Below, piece by piece: positions 50,813-59,555 of a DNA stretch of 64,000 nucleotides. The notes beneath the pieces were generated by a model. It saw nothing but the letters and a program-made list of their open reading frames with translations, had not been told where the DNA came from and searched no databases. This stretch comes from Flavobacteriales bacterium UBA952. Lineage in GTDB: Bacteria > Bacteroidota > Bacteroidia > Flavobacteriales_D > Crocinitomicaceae. Position 1 is the stretch's first letter; every line of letters starts with the position of its first letter. The position numbers and the translations under genes were made by a program. The stretch is from assembly GCA_002293185.1 (NCBI GenBank), contig DBCS01000002.1, forward strand, positions 143,555 through 207,554, written 5' to 3'.

Positions 50813-52636
50813 CTATAATTTTTTGGCTAATTCGTCGAAGCCTAAAGTATACATAATTGGTTTGCCATTGGGTGTAGTGGTGTGCTGCGGGCACTGAAAT
50901 AAGGTATCGATGAAATGCTCAACTTCTTGGTGGTGCTGTATGCGGTAGTTTTTGGAGCCTAGCAAGGCCAGTTTAGCAACGATAAAATGGGCTACATCGC
51001 CGCTGTCGATGTCTGAATACGTCGCTGCATTGGTGAGGTCGTCTAGGCAGGCTTCAAGGTCTAAAGCCGATAAGAGGGCCGGAACAGCTGAAATAAGTAG
51101 TTGATCTTCGTGTATCTCGAAGGCAAAACCTAATTGTGACCATAGACTTTTTTGACCTTGCCAAGTGACTTTGGCTTCTTTTGCTAAAGTTCTTTCAAGC
51201 GGGAAGAGCAATTGTTGTGAGGCCAGTGGTTGTGATACAAAGTGCTGTATGAGTTCGTCGAATAAAATGCGGTTTTTTGCTCTGTGGATATCGATAATTA
51301 GAAAACCTGATTTAGTCGGGCTGATTAAATATTTATCGTGCAATAAGAACTGCTTGGCCTCAAGTTCAGCTGAGAAATCAATTGGATTGTCTGAGGGTAT
51401 TTGGTGTTCTATTTGATAAAATTGTTGCCAATCTTCAGGGCTAGGAGGCGTACTACCAAAACCTTCTTGTTGTAAGGCTGTACTATAGTTCTTTGCACTT
51501 GATCCGCTATTTGAAGTGGGATGGACCGTTGTTTGAAACGGGTTATAAGTTGGGTTTACTACTATTTGAGGCTCAATGGGCTCTGATTTTCTAAGTGCAT
51601 TTGGTATGTCAAAAGCGTTCTCAGTTTCAAAATCGAGCGTAGGAAAGATATTGTGTTTGCCCAACGCTTGCCTTACACTACTCAATAGGATGGAATAGAT
51701 AAAGCGGTCCTCTTCAAATTTAATCTCTGTTTTGGTTGGGTGAATATTGACATCGATTTTTTGTGGATCAATATCTAGGAAAATACAGTAGCTGGCATGG
51801 TGCTTTTCGGATATCATGCCGTCATAGGCTTTCGTGATTGCATGATTGAAATACGGATCTTTAAAAAAGCGATTGTTAACGAAAAGATATTGTTCACCTC
51901 TGCTTTTTTTGGACATTTCAGGCTTACCAACATAGCCACTAATACGCACGATATCGGTCTGCTCGTTGATGGGGACCAATTTTTCATTGCTCCCTTTGCC
52001 AAAAATGGCAGCAATACGCATTCTGTGATTTCCTGCGGGCAATTGGATGAGCTCTTGGCCGTTGTGTTGAAAACTAAACTGAAGTTCGGGGTGGGCTAGG
52101 GCAACGCGTTCAAATTCAGTTTGAATATGACTGAGTTCAATGGTATCACTTTTTAAAAAGTTACGGCGGGCTGGTACGTTATAAAATAGGTTCTTGACCT
52201 CGAAAGATGCTCCGTTATTGCACAGAACTTCTTGTTTGAATTTGATTTGGTTGCCCTCGATTTCAATATGCATACCGGTGTCTTGGTTTGCTTGTTTGGT
52301 CTTGAGGCTCACATGGGCTATTGCTGCAATGGAGGCGAGGGCCTCGCCACGGAATCCTTTGGTCGTTAGCGCAAAAAGGTCAGATGCTTTCTGCAATTTG
52401 CTGGTGGCATGCCTCAAAAAGCACTTTTCAGCATCTTGGGTATCCATGCCTTTTCCGTTGTCGAGCACTTGAATGAGTGTTTTGCCAGCATCTTTAACTA
52501 CTAATTGAATTTGGGAAGCCCCAGCATCTATAGCGTTTTCGAGTAGTTCTTTGACAACAGAGGCAGGTCGTTGAATGACTTCTCCGGCTGCAATTTGATT
52601 GGCGATATGATCGGGCAGTAAGTGGATAATGCTCAT
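50813..52636 (-). CDS. mutL: DNA mismatch repair protein MutL
   Basis: Coordinates mismatch repair after MutS binding. The 607-residue protein has the GHKL ATPase domain: IAAGEVIQRPASVVKELLENAIDAG (landmarks GEVIQRPASV and ELLENAIDAG), DNGKGM, RHATSKL and TKGFRGEALASIAA, then VNNRFFKD and DVNIHPTKTEIKF. The C-terminal dimerisation domain (about 420-607) carries IDIHRAKNRILFDEL where endonuclease-type MutL has DQHAxxExxxxE, so the nicking motif does not look intact. It is the first gene of the operon to 47488. Confidence 0.95.
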   Translation of the reverse strand: MSIIHLLPDHIANQIAAGEVIQRPASVVKELLENAIDAGASQIQLVVKDAGKTLIQVLDNGKGMDTQDAEKCFLRHATSKLQKASDLFALTTKGFRGEALASIAAIAHVSLKTKQANQDTGMHIEIEGNQIKFKQEVLCNNGASFEVKNLFYNVPARRNFLKSDTIELSHIQTEFERVALAHPELQFSFQHNGQELIQLPAGNHRMRIAAIFGKGSNEKLVPINEQTDIVRISGYVGKPEMSKKSRGEQYLFVNNRFFKDPYFNHAITKAYDGMISEKHHASYCIFLDIDPQKIDVNIHPTKTEIKFEEDRFIYSILLSSVRQALGKHNIFPTLDFETENAFDIPNALRKSEPIEPQIVVNPTYNPFQTTVHPTSNSGSSAKNYSTALQQEGFGSTPPSPEDWQQFYQIEHQIPSDNPIDFSAELEAKQFLLHDKYLISPTKSGFLIIDIHRAKNRILFDELIQHFVSQPLASQQLLFPLERTLAKEAKVTWQGQKSLWSQLGFAFEIHEDQLLISAVPALLSALDLEACLDDLTNAATYSDIDSGDVAHFIVAKLALLGSKNYRIQHHQEVEHFIDTLFQCPQHTTTPNGKPIMYTLGFDELAKKL

Positions 52637-52662
52637 GCGGGCTCACGTTGTTTCGTGCTGAA

Positions 52663-52670
52663 CAAATGTA
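52663..52670 (-). promoter_or_regulatory. -7 promoter box TACATTTG of the mutL operon
   Basis: Exact TAnnTTTG on the minus strand, 26 nt before the mutL ATG, in the 59-bp gap after the anti-sigma-like gene. Confidence 0.5.
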
Positions 52671-52695
52671 ATTAATTCCGCTGAGTTCGCCGCGC

Positions 52696-53799
52696 TTATA
52701 TCCTCACGATTGTGCCTGAGTAGGTTGTTTTTTCGTTTGGAAGCACCTGTTGTAGGGTAACTTTCCAAATATATGCTTTTTGTGCACCTACAAGCTGCCC
52801 ATTGCGTTGGTCTATGCCAGTCCATGGGTTTTGTGCGTCAGTGGTTTTAAAAACAAGACCTCCGTTGTCAGGATCTATAATAAGCAGTTCAAAGCGCACC
52901 TCTCGGATGGTGAGGGCATACGGCATGAAGGTGGCATTTCGCTCATCTCTAGATGCTGGATTAAAGGCATTGACCGCAAGTAAGTTGTAGTCTTCATTGG
53001 AGGTTACCTTGATTTTTTCTGTACTATGACATCCGTCGAGTTGAGCATGTGCGGTAATTGTGTAGGTTTGACCTTGAAAGGCGAGTAAATCTACACTTCT
53101 ATTTGTTTGGTTAATGAGGGTGCCGTTCGCACTCCAGGTAATATCTGCACCGGTATTTTCTGCGTTGATACGAATGCGCGGCGTACCTTCTTCGTAATTT
53201 ATGGCATCGGCATCAAGTATAATTTTTGGTACTTTGCAAGGTATTGGAACCGCACTTGACGCTTGGTTACCATTTTGATCATTTGCTAAGTTTTGCGCTT
53301 CATTTTGAGATTTCGAATCAGTATTTGCATTCAATTGCTCATTGGGAACAGAAAGCGCTATTTCTTGTTGGTTGAACAAAATAGGAGGTAAATACCAATC
53401 TGGGTCTAAAACTACTTCTTGAGTGAAGGGTGTAAAACCTTGTTTGGTAGCATTGTTTGGAGCAATAGTTAAAATGTTTTGGTTCGCATTTGGCTTCGTT
53501 GGCTTCTTGCTTTTTTGTGTATTAAGTGCTGATAACTGGTTGGTTTTCTCCAACGTTTGGGTTTTATTTTTTGCGATTCGACCCGCATTGTTGGAACGTT
53601 CATTTTTTGGACTAAAATTGTACCAAATAGCGATTAAGCCGATAGAGAGAATTGCAGCAATAGCGACTTTACCCAACCGAGATAATCCGGTGTTGGCTTT
53701 TGGTAGTTTCTTAGACAACGACATCCAAGCTGTGGGGTCGTAGTCGTAGGAGAATTCTTCTACTAGCTCCTTTATTTTTGTTTCAAATTGATCTTTCAT
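52696..53799 (-). CDS. anti-sigma-like membrane protein with extracytoplasmic Ig-like and CHU_C-like domains
   Basis: A 367-residue single-pass protein. Residues 1-42 are cytoplasmic and helical with DYDPTAWMSLSKKL, similar to the short N-termini of Bacteroidota anti-sigma proteins. A membrane helix spans about 43-62. A Lys/Asn/Gln-rich linker (63-190) is followed by an Ig/PKD-like beta domain (about 190-272). The last 90 residues (NAFNPASRDERNATFMP, FELLIIDPDNGGLVFKT, NPWTGIDQRNGQLVG, AYIWKVTL) closely follow the gliding-motility CHU_C / T9SS type B pattern. It overlaps the sigma gene by 4 nt. Anti-sigma function is inferred from context and topology. Confidence 0.75.
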   Translation of the reverse strand: MKDQFETKIKELVEEFSYDYDPTAWMSLSKKLPKANTGLSRLGKVAIAAILSIGLIAIWYNFSPKNERSNNAGRIAKNKTQTLEKTNQLSALNTQKSKKPTKPNANQNILTIAPNNATKQGFTPFTQEVVLDPDWYLPPILFNQQEIALSVPNEQLNANTDSKSQNEAQNLANDQNGNQASSAVPIPCKVPKIILDADAINYEEGTPRIRINAENTGADITWSANGTLINQTNRSVDLLAFQGQTYTITAHAQLDGCHSTEKIKVTSNEDYNLLAVNAFNPASRDERNATFMPYALTIREVRFELLIIDPDNGGLVFKTTDAQNPWTGIDQRNGQLVGAQKAYIWKVTLQQVLPNEKTTYSGTIVRI

Positions 53800-54371
53800 T
53801 GTTGTTCGATCCGTATAAATTGTTCTTTTAATAGGCGTTGCAAATTCATTTTTGCTTTCGATAAATTGGATTTTGACGTTCCTTCGGAGATTCCAAGCAT
53901 TTCTGCTATTTCTTTGTGGCTGCGCTCTTCCATCACATAAAGGTTGAAAACCGTCCGGTATGCTGGTGATAGTTTGGCAATCGCTTCATGCGCAAGTTGT
54001 GCCTTGATTTGGTTGTATTCAAGGATTTCTTTTTCTTGCATGGGGTCTGCTGCTATAGATTTAAAGTCGTTATCCTTGTCAGTTAAAAAAGGATTGTTTT
54101 TCGATTTTCTAATATGGTCAATAGCCGTATTGCTTACAATTCTTCGAATCCAGCCCTCGAGAGAGCCTGAGAAATCAAAATGTTCCAATTTGTCAAAGAC
54201 CTTTAAAAATGAAACTTGAAGCACTTCTTGAGCGCTGTCGCGCTCGCCAATGTAACGCATACTGACAGCCATCATTTTGCCATAAAACATCGTAAATAGG
54301 CGTTCTTGTGAGCGTCGCTCACCTTTGAGGCACCCCTCTACGATTCGTTTTAAGTTGTCTTGCTGCTCCAA
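53796..54371 (-). CDS. ECF-type RNA polymerase sigma factor
   Basis: A 191-residue sigma-70 family protein. Region 2 runs about 20-90 (RLFTMFYGKMMAVSMRY, SAQEVLQVSFLKVFDKL, FSGSLEGWIRRIVSNTAID) and region 4 about 125-185 (LSPAYRTVFNLYVMEERSH, KEIAEMLGISEGTSKSNL). There is no region 1 or 3. The frame has TGA two codons upstream of TTG at 54371, so TTG is the likely start; the first internal ATG would remove part of region 2. It is coupled to the membrane protein downstream by ATGA and diverges from mdh across 146 bp. Confidence 0.92.
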   Translation of the reverse strand: MEQQDNLKRIVEGCLKGERRSQERLFTMFYGKMMAVSMRYIGERDSAQEVLQVSFLKVFDKLEHFDFSGSLEGWIRRIVSNTAIDHIRKSKNNPFLTDKDNDFKSIAADPMQEKEILEYNQIKAQLAHEAIAKLSPAYRTVFNLYVMEERSHKEIAEMLGISEGTSKSNLSKAKMNLQRLLKEQFIRIEQQ

Positions 54372-54517
54372 TTTTCAATATATGTTAAACGCAAAGCTAA
54401 GCAGAGGGTTGCCTTTGTTTGTAATATGTCCTGGAAATAGCGATAAAAAAATGATTTTTTTCTCAACTATGCGTAAATTCGTCGCGCAAAGCTTTTATCC
54501 ATTTAAAAAAAAGACAA

Positions 54518-55456
54518 ATGAAAGTAACTGTTGTAGGTGCAGGTAACGTAGGAGCAACCTGTGCTGATGTACTGGCTACCCGTGAGATCGCCAATGAAAT
54601 TGTATTACTAGATATCAAAGAAGGATTTGCCGAAGGAAAAGCGCTCGATATTTGGCAAACATCCCCTATTAATCTTTATGATTCTCGTACCGTTGGTTGT
54701 ACCAATGATTATGCGCGTACCGCAGATTCAGACGTTGTAGTCATTACTTCAGGTTTGCCACGTAAGCCAGGTATGTCTCGTGACGACCTTATCGCAACCA
54801 ATGCTGGTATCGTTAAGACCGTGACCGAAAACGTCGTGAAATCCTCCCCCAATGCCATTATTATTGTGGTTTCTAATCCCTTAGATGTCATGACCTACTG
54901 TGCCTTTTTGAATGCTAATATGCCCTCTTCAAGAGTGTTTGGCATGGCTGGGGTGCTAGATACTGCCCGATACCGTGCATTTTTGGCAGAAGAACTCAAT
55001 GTGTCTCCAAAAGATATTCAAGCGGTATTAATGGGTGGCCACGGCGATACCATGGTTCCACTACCGCGCTATACAACGGTTGGTGGTATTCCTGTTACAG
55101 AACTCATCGACGAAGCTCGTTTAAATGACATCATCGAGCGTACCAAATTTGGTGGTGGTGAAATCGTAAAGCTACTCGGTACTTCTGCATGGTATGCACC
55201 TGGCGCAGCAGCAGCTCAGATGGTAGAAGCTGTAGTCCGCGATCAAAAACGTATTTTCCCGGTTTGTGCTTGGTTACAAGGTGAATACGGATTTTCTGAT
55301 ATTTATCTTGGCGTACCTGTAGTGCTCGGCAAAAACGGTATCGAAAAAATCATCGAGCTCCAACTAGACGAGGCAGAACGTGCATTGCTTGCCGATTCAG
55401 CAGAGGCCGTCAAAGGCGTCATGGATGTGCTAGACAACATGAATGCGAACGCTTAA
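54518..55456 (+). CDS. mdh: malate dehydrogenase
   Basis: Oxidises malate to oxaloacetate with NAD in the TCA cycle. The 312-residue LDH-like MDH has the dinucleotide fold VVGAGNVGATCADVLA (about 4-19), the substrate loop GLPRKPGMSRDDLIATN (about 79-95, Arg residues typical of malate rather than lactate enzymes), VVSNPLDVMTY and the catalytic GGHGDTMVP (about 172-180). The leader is about 35-40 nt if a TAAATTCG at 54475 acts as its -7 element. sucD at 2.1 kb is in the same pathway but far away. Confidence 0.96.
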   Translation: MKVTVVGAGNVGATCADVLATREIANEIVLLDIKEGFAEGKALDIWQTSPINLYDSRTVGCTNDYARTADSDVVVITSGLPRKPGMSRDDLIATNAGIVKTVTENVVKSSPNAIIIVVSNPLDVMTYCAFLNANMPSSRVFGMAGVLDTARYRAFLAEELNVSPKDIQAVLMGGHGDTMVPLPRYTTVGGIPVTELIDEARLNDIIERTKFGGGEIVKLLGTSAWYAPGAAAAQMVEAVVRDQKRIFPVCAWLQGEYGFSDIYLGVPVVLGKNGIEKIIELQLDEAERALLADSAEAVKGVMDVLDNMNANA

Positions 55457-55470
55457 TGCTTTAGTTCGAG

Positions 55471-56874
55471 TTAAGGAAGCTCAAAGGCGCCAATATCTGG
55501 CGGATTTCCTCGTCCTTGGCCCAGAATATCTGCGAAAACAGCCGAATTAATACCCTTGTTGGATAAAGACGAATTGCTACTGAAAGTAAAGTCTCTTTCA
55601 CTTGGGTTGGTAAATAAGGGTGCTTGATTCCAAAATGTGTTGGCCCCATAGAAACTGTCGGTATAGGTATTTTCGGATTTGAAAACACAATAGTCAAAAT
55701 CAAAGTTGAGTTGTACGCCCGCCATTTGAATGGTGTCAAAAGCAAGTTCTGTATTTAGGTTGCCATAAATAACGCAGTTTTTGAATACGCCTTCTTCTAT
55801 ACTCGATACCAATGTTTGATTTTGTTGGTAGTCATTGTAATAATTACTGATCCCAACTGCCGGATTAGTAGAGGCTCCGTAGCCTAGTAAATTACAATGA
55901 TTGAAATGGAAATCTCCTCCCTGTAAAACGAGCAGTGCGTGGGTTCCATTCTGAGAAATCAGACAATTTTCGGCTTTGACCTTTGCGCCGGCAAATATGA
56001 AAATGCCATAGCGTGCTTGGTTGTAGATTTGAGTGTTTTGTATTTCGAGAGTATAACTTGTATTATTCGGGTCTTCACTGAATAAATGAACCCCGGAAGT
56101 GCCGTTTTTGAGAATGGCGTAATTGATCGAACTCGGTAAAGCCTGATGCAAGTAAATTCCGTAGTATTGGCCTGCAATATCCTGGTAGTCTTGTTCTAGG
56201 CGGTCTCCTTGAAAAACCACTTCATTGCCGAGTTGCCCTTCTATTTGTAAAGAACCTTTGTATACGTACAATAAAGAGTTTTTGTGGAGGTGAATTTTTG
56301 TGCCGGCGGGTATAGTGAGATTTTTTGCGGAGTCGACAATGGCTGCGCCATAAATAACGTGCGGTTTGTCATTGGGCCAAATGCCCTCGTTGAAATCAAA
56401 AATTTGCGCTTGAAAATTAGAATAATGGAAATACGCATCTTGGCCCCAAGCTGCTAACTTGACGTATTGGTCTTTTCCGTTGGTTCTAAAACGGATAGAA
56501 TCTTCGATAATGAGTGGGTTTGTCGTATTGTTGACTTGTAGTGTGACTTCTACAAAAATAAATAAGGAATCTTGAGCTTCGAGCAGGAGATCTTTATGCA
56601 GATGGCCGGCAATACCATCTACATTGATACGGTACACAGATTGGTCCGCGCCCATTAGTTCAATTTCTTCAATTTGAAGACTGCGCTGGTCAGGGTTGTA
56701 TATTTTTAATGATTTGGTGGTAGAGCCAACCGTTGTAAACACGGTGTCGAATACGAGTGTATCAGTAGAAAAGGTAAGATTGCCTTTGGAAAGGAGCACA
56801 TTTTTATTGCAAGAACTCAAGGTGCTCCACATAAGAAGGCAACTTGCAATAAGAAAACCGATTAAAATCCGCAT
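55471..56874 (-). CDS. lipoprotein with right-handed beta-helix, unknown function
   Basis: A 467-residue lipoprotein: signal MRILIGFLIASCLLMWSTLSSC, lipid Cys about 22. Residues about 35-150 form an Ig-like beta domain (FDTVFTTVGSTTKSLKIYN), and about 170-450 a parallel beta-helix with short repeating strands (IPAGTKIHLHKNSLLYV, YGIFIFAGAKVKAENCLIS, ALLVLQGGDFHFNHCNL), ending NPPDIGAFELP, a phrase frequent at the end of such proteins. It is a surface or periplasmic protein of a widespread Bacteroidota type without known substrate. It converges on mdh (14 nt between stops). Confidence 0.8.
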   Translation of the reverse strand: MRILIGFLIASCLLMWSTLSSCNKNVLLSKGNLTFSTDTLVFDTVFTTVGSTTKSLKIYNPDQRSLQIEEIELMGADQSVYRINVDGIAGHLHKDLLLEAQDSLFIFVEVTLQVNNTTNPLIIEDSIRFRTNGKDQYVKLAAWGQDAYFHYSNFQAQIFDFNEGIWPNDKPHVIYGAAIVDSAKNLTIPAGTKIHLHKNSLLYVYKGSLQIEGQLGNEVVFQGDRLEQDYQDIAGQYYGIYLHQALPSSINYAILKNGTSGVHLFSEDPNNTSYTLEIQNTQIYNQARYGIFIFAGAKVKAENCLISQNGTHALLVLQGGDFHFNHCNLLGYGASTNPAVGISNYYNDYQQNQTLVSSIEEGVFKNCVIYGNLNTELAFDTIQMAGVQLNFDFDYCVFKSENTYTDSFYGANTFWNQAPLFTNPSERDFTFSSNSSLSNKGINSAVFADILGQGRGNPPDIGAFELP

Positions 56875-56895
56875 TTGATGTTGAAACGTGTAAAG

Positions 56896-57414
56896 CTAAA
56901 GATTATTGGTTCCTCCACCCAATTTTAAGTGAAAATGTTGTTTGGCTTGCCCAGGTTTTGGGCTAAGTAGGCCAAAGTAAAAACAATCTGCAGAAAAATG
57001 AAACTGCTGGTTTTCTATGAGCTTTTGCCAATTTATTTTTTGCTTTGTATGACGTGGCTCAAAGACCACAAAAATGGAATCCGGATGCAGTAATTCAAAA
57101 TTGATTTGACCAATAAATTGTTTGAGTTTTTCGCTACTTTGAATATAAATACAAGGTTCTTGTAAGTCCCTTTTGATGGATAATTGTCTTGCTGATTCGT
57201 CGGTAATTAAAACTTGAAAATGAGGAATAGCAGTATAGAGCTGATCCAAAAATTTTTTCGTTCTCTTGCAAGTAATATTTGTGAAAATCTGTTGCTTAAT
57301 GACTGGTTTTTGACCAGCCACTTGATCTACTAACCAGTAGGCAAATGGGGAGTGCGTTCCGTGGCGACCTTTGGCCTTCCATAGAAAAGCTGTATATTCG
57401 ATGCAGCGAAACAT
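56896..57414 (-). CDS. shortened methyltransferase-family relative lacking the SAM-binding core
   Basis: A 172-residue protein. The start (YTAFLWKAKGRHGTHSPFAYWLVDQVAG) has the HGxHSPF motif that opens a Bacteroidota class I methyltransferase family (about 240-260 residues), and its end (INWQKLIENQ, CFYFGLLSP, AKQHFHLKL) matches that family's end. The middle, which should hold the glycine-rich SAM-binding motif, is missing or unrecognisable. There is no frameshift or stop inside the frame, so it is a stable shortened form, not a fresh pseudogene. A TATTTTTA box ends 4 nt before its ATG. Divergent from DUF4301. Confidence 0.55.
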   Translation of the reverse strand: MFRCIEYTAFLWKAKGRHGTHSPFAYWLVDQVAGQKPVIKQQIFTNITCKRTKKFLDQLYTAIPHFQVLITDESARQLSIKRDLQEPCIYIQSSEKLKQFIGQINFELLHPDSIFVVFEPRHTKQKINWQKLIENQQFHFSADCFYFGLLSPKPGQAKQHFHLKLGGGTNNL

Positions 57415-57446
57415 AGCGTAAAAATAACAATTAAGAAGTCATTTAC

Positions 57447-58850
57447 TTGGAAGAGCAGCGGTCGATAGCACAGCAACTTGAATTTATTCAGCACGGAGCA
57501 CACCCATTAGCGGTAATGAGTCCTTGTAGGGTTGGAGACGGCATCCTTTCTTTAAGTGAAGATCAAAAGGAGCAATTTAGACAACTTGCCCATCAAAGTG
57601 CGGTAGCCGTTACTTTATTTATTCCGGCATCGGGTTCTGGTTCTAGGATGTTCGAATTTTTAAAGGAGTTCATCCATTATCCAAATCCAGAAAATGCCCA
57701 GAAGGCAGCAAGATTTTATAGTAGGCTTTCTGAATTTGCTTTGTTTCGAAAATTGCCTCAGAAATTTCAAAAGAATTATTTGGACGGTAAATTACAACTT
57801 GAAGAACTCATTGATTACTTACTTGGGCCCGAGTGGCTGAATTTTGCAAACACCCCAAAAGGCTTGATTCCGTTTCATATCCAAGAGCCCTTTATTCTCA
57901 ATCCATTTCAAGAACAGCTCCTTCAGGCTGCACAATTGAGCGTGGCGCACTGTCAGTATCATTTTACCATTCAACAAGAGTTTGAACAAGATTTTAAGGT
58001 GGCTATTGACCAAATAGAAGCGCTCACCTCCCGAACCTATGAGGTGACGTATTCTGTGCAAGATCCTTCAACTGATGCCTTTGTATTTAAATCCGATGGT
58101 CAGCTTTTCAAAGATCAGAATGGTCGGGTTGTGCGTCGACCTGCTGGCCACGGCACATTGCTTCGCAATTTAGATGTGCTCGATGCTGAATACATTTTGG
58201 TAAAAAATATTGATAATGTCCAGCACTTTAGTCAGCAAACAACGAGCAACATAACTTGGGAGGTTTTATTGGGCTTGCAAATGCAGATCAGATCCGACTT
58301 AAAACAATTTGTTAAACGTAATGATTTTGACGGTCTTTGCTCGTGGAATGAGCGCTACGCATTGTATGATCAGCAATGGTTAAAGGAACAAAAACACAAC
58401 GCTTGGCAAGAGCTACTCAATAGACCTTTGCGGGTTTGTGGAATGGTGAAGAACGACGGTCAGCCTGGTGGTGGGCCATTCTTTGTTTCTATAAACGGTC
58501 AAAAATCAAAGCAAATCGTCGAAAAAGCGCAATTGACCCAATTGCCGAAAGCCAGTCAACTACTGCTGCAAAGCACGCATTTTAATCCGGTCATGATGGT
58601 GCTTAGCCCTTGCGATCTAGATGGCAAGCCACATTTGTTGGAAAATTTTGTAGACCACTCAACTTATTTTGTGGTGGATAAACAACAAGATGGAGAAAGC
58701 GTAAAATTTGTAGAACAACCCGGTCTTTGGAATGGGGCAATGGCACATTGGAACACTTTATTTGTTGAAGTGCCATCTATCGTCTTTTCTCCTGTAAAAT
58801 CTGTACTTGATTTATTAGATTTAGCACATCAGGCAAACAAAGGGGCTTAG
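57447..58850 (+). CDS. DUF4301 family protein
   Basis: A 467-residue cytoplasmic protein of a Bacteroidota family without known function. Landmarks are FIPASGSGSRMFEFLKEF near residue 52, which resembles the nucleotide-sugar pyrophosphorylase G-x-G-x-R loop, GHGTLLRNLDVLDAEYILVKNIDNV (landmarks PAGHGTLLRNL and VKNIDNV, about 232-258), and VCGMVKNDGQPGGGPFF (about 330). These suggest a nucleotidyltransferase-like fold. The frame has a stop five codons upstream of TTG at 57447, and family members extend this far, so TTG is the likely start. Confidence 0.8.
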   Translation: MEEQRSIAQQLEFIQHGAHPLAVMSPCRVGDGILSLSEDQKEQFRQLAHQSAVAVTLFIPASGSGSRMFEFLKEFIHYPNPENAQKAARFYSRLSEFALFRKLPQKFQKNYLDGKLQLEELIDYLLGPEWLNFANTPKGLIPFHIQEPFILNPFQEQLLQAAQLSVAHCQYHFTIQQEFEQDFKVAIDQIEALTSRTYEVTYSVQDPSTDAFVFKSDGQLFKDQNGRVVRRPAGHGTLLRNLDVLDAEYILVKNIDNVQHFSQQTTSNITWEVLLGLQMQIRSDLKQFVKRNDFDGLCSWNERYALYDQQWLKEQKHNAWQELLNRPLRVCGMVKNDGQPGGGPFFVSINGQKSKQIVEKAQLTQLPKASQLLLQSTHFNPVMMVLSPCDLDGKPHLLENFVDHSTYFVVDKQQDGESVKFVEQPGLWNGAMAHWNTLFVEVPSIVFSPVKSVLDLLDLAHQANKGA

Positions 58851-58857
58851 AATTGGT

Positions 58858-58865
58858 TACTTTTG
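58858..58865 (+). promoter_or_regulatory. -7 promoter box TACTTTTG of the NifU-like gene
   Basis: Exact TAnnTTTG 18 nt before the ATG at 58884, shortly after the DUF4301 stop. Confidence 0.5.
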
Positions 58866-58883
58866 TAACTCAAAGCAAAGTAC

Positions 58884-59507
58884 ATGATACCCGTAACTAT
58901 TTATAGCGAAATGACGCCCAACCCTTCTACCATGAAGTTTGTGGCTAACAAATATCTCTTGCCAACCGGCGCTTCTGTAGAATTTGAAAACAAAGCAGCA
59001 GCTAAAGGCTATTCGCCACTCGCCGAGGCGCTCTTCGACTTTCCTTTTGTATCGAAAGTTTTTATTGCCGTTAATTTTATCACGATTGCCAAAACCGATA
59101 ATGTACCCTGGGATTTCATCACCATGGAGCTACGTGAATTCATCCGCGAATGGATTGCCTTTGAAAAAGAAGTTTTGATTGCCATGCCGAGTCAAATTCA
59201 GTTAGATGAGCAAGTTAAACACACCGATGACAGCCAGCCACAACAAACTTCAAAATCAGTTTCCTTCGCACCGTCGGAACTCGATGACGCCATCATTGAC
59301 CTGCTGGACCAATATGTACGCCCTGCAGTGGCTAACGATGGGGGAGCTATTGATTTTCTAGGTTATGAAGCGGGTAAAGTAACGGTAATGTTGAAGGGTT
59401 CTTGTGCGGGTTGCCCGTCTTCTACCGCCACTTTAAAAGGCGGAATCGAGAATTTACTCAAACAACATTTGCCAGAAGTAAAAGAAGTTGTGGCCTTTAA
59501 CGGATAA
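58884..59507 (+). CDS. Nfu/NifU-type iron-sulfur carrier protein
   Basis: Delivers Fe-S clusters to target proteins. The 207-residue protein has an Nfu N-terminal domain (about 4-90, EMTPNPSTMKFVANKYLLP, AEALFDFPFVSKVFI), a polar linker and a NifU C-terminal domain (about 125-207) with VRPAVANDGGAIDFLGYE and the cluster-binding CAGCPSS (CX2C, about 176). Typical of aerobic Bacteroidota. lipA in this window is one possible client in the general sense that it needs two clusters. Confidence 0.92.
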   Translation: MIPVTIYSEMTPNPSTMKFVANKYLLPTGASVEFENKAAAKGYSPLAEALFDFPFVSKVFIAVNFITIAKTDNVPWDFITMELREFIREWIAFEKEVLIAMPSQIQLDEQVKHTDDSQPQQTSKSVSFAPSELDDAIIDLLDQYVRPAVANDGGAIDFLGYEAGKVTVMLKGSCAGCPSSTATLKGGIENLLKQHLPEVKEVVAFNG

Positions 59508-59555
59508 TTTCGTTGCATATAGTCGTTATGTGCAAATTTTGGGTTATATTTAGAT

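Noticed and set aside
52641..52660. CACG-TTGTTT-CGTG hairpin upstream of mutL.
   Set aside because: Only 4 bp of stem; too weak to call a structure.
54441..54461. A-run followed by T-run (AAAAAAATGATTTTTTT) before mdh as a terminator.
   Set aside because: No GC stem; an A/T-only palindrome without expected stability and not placed at a gene end.
54390..54493. Direct repeat CGCAAAGCT at 54390-54398 and 54485-54493 between the sigma gene and mdh.
   Set aside because: Only 9 nt and two copies 86 nt apart; could be an operator pair but chance is not excluded.
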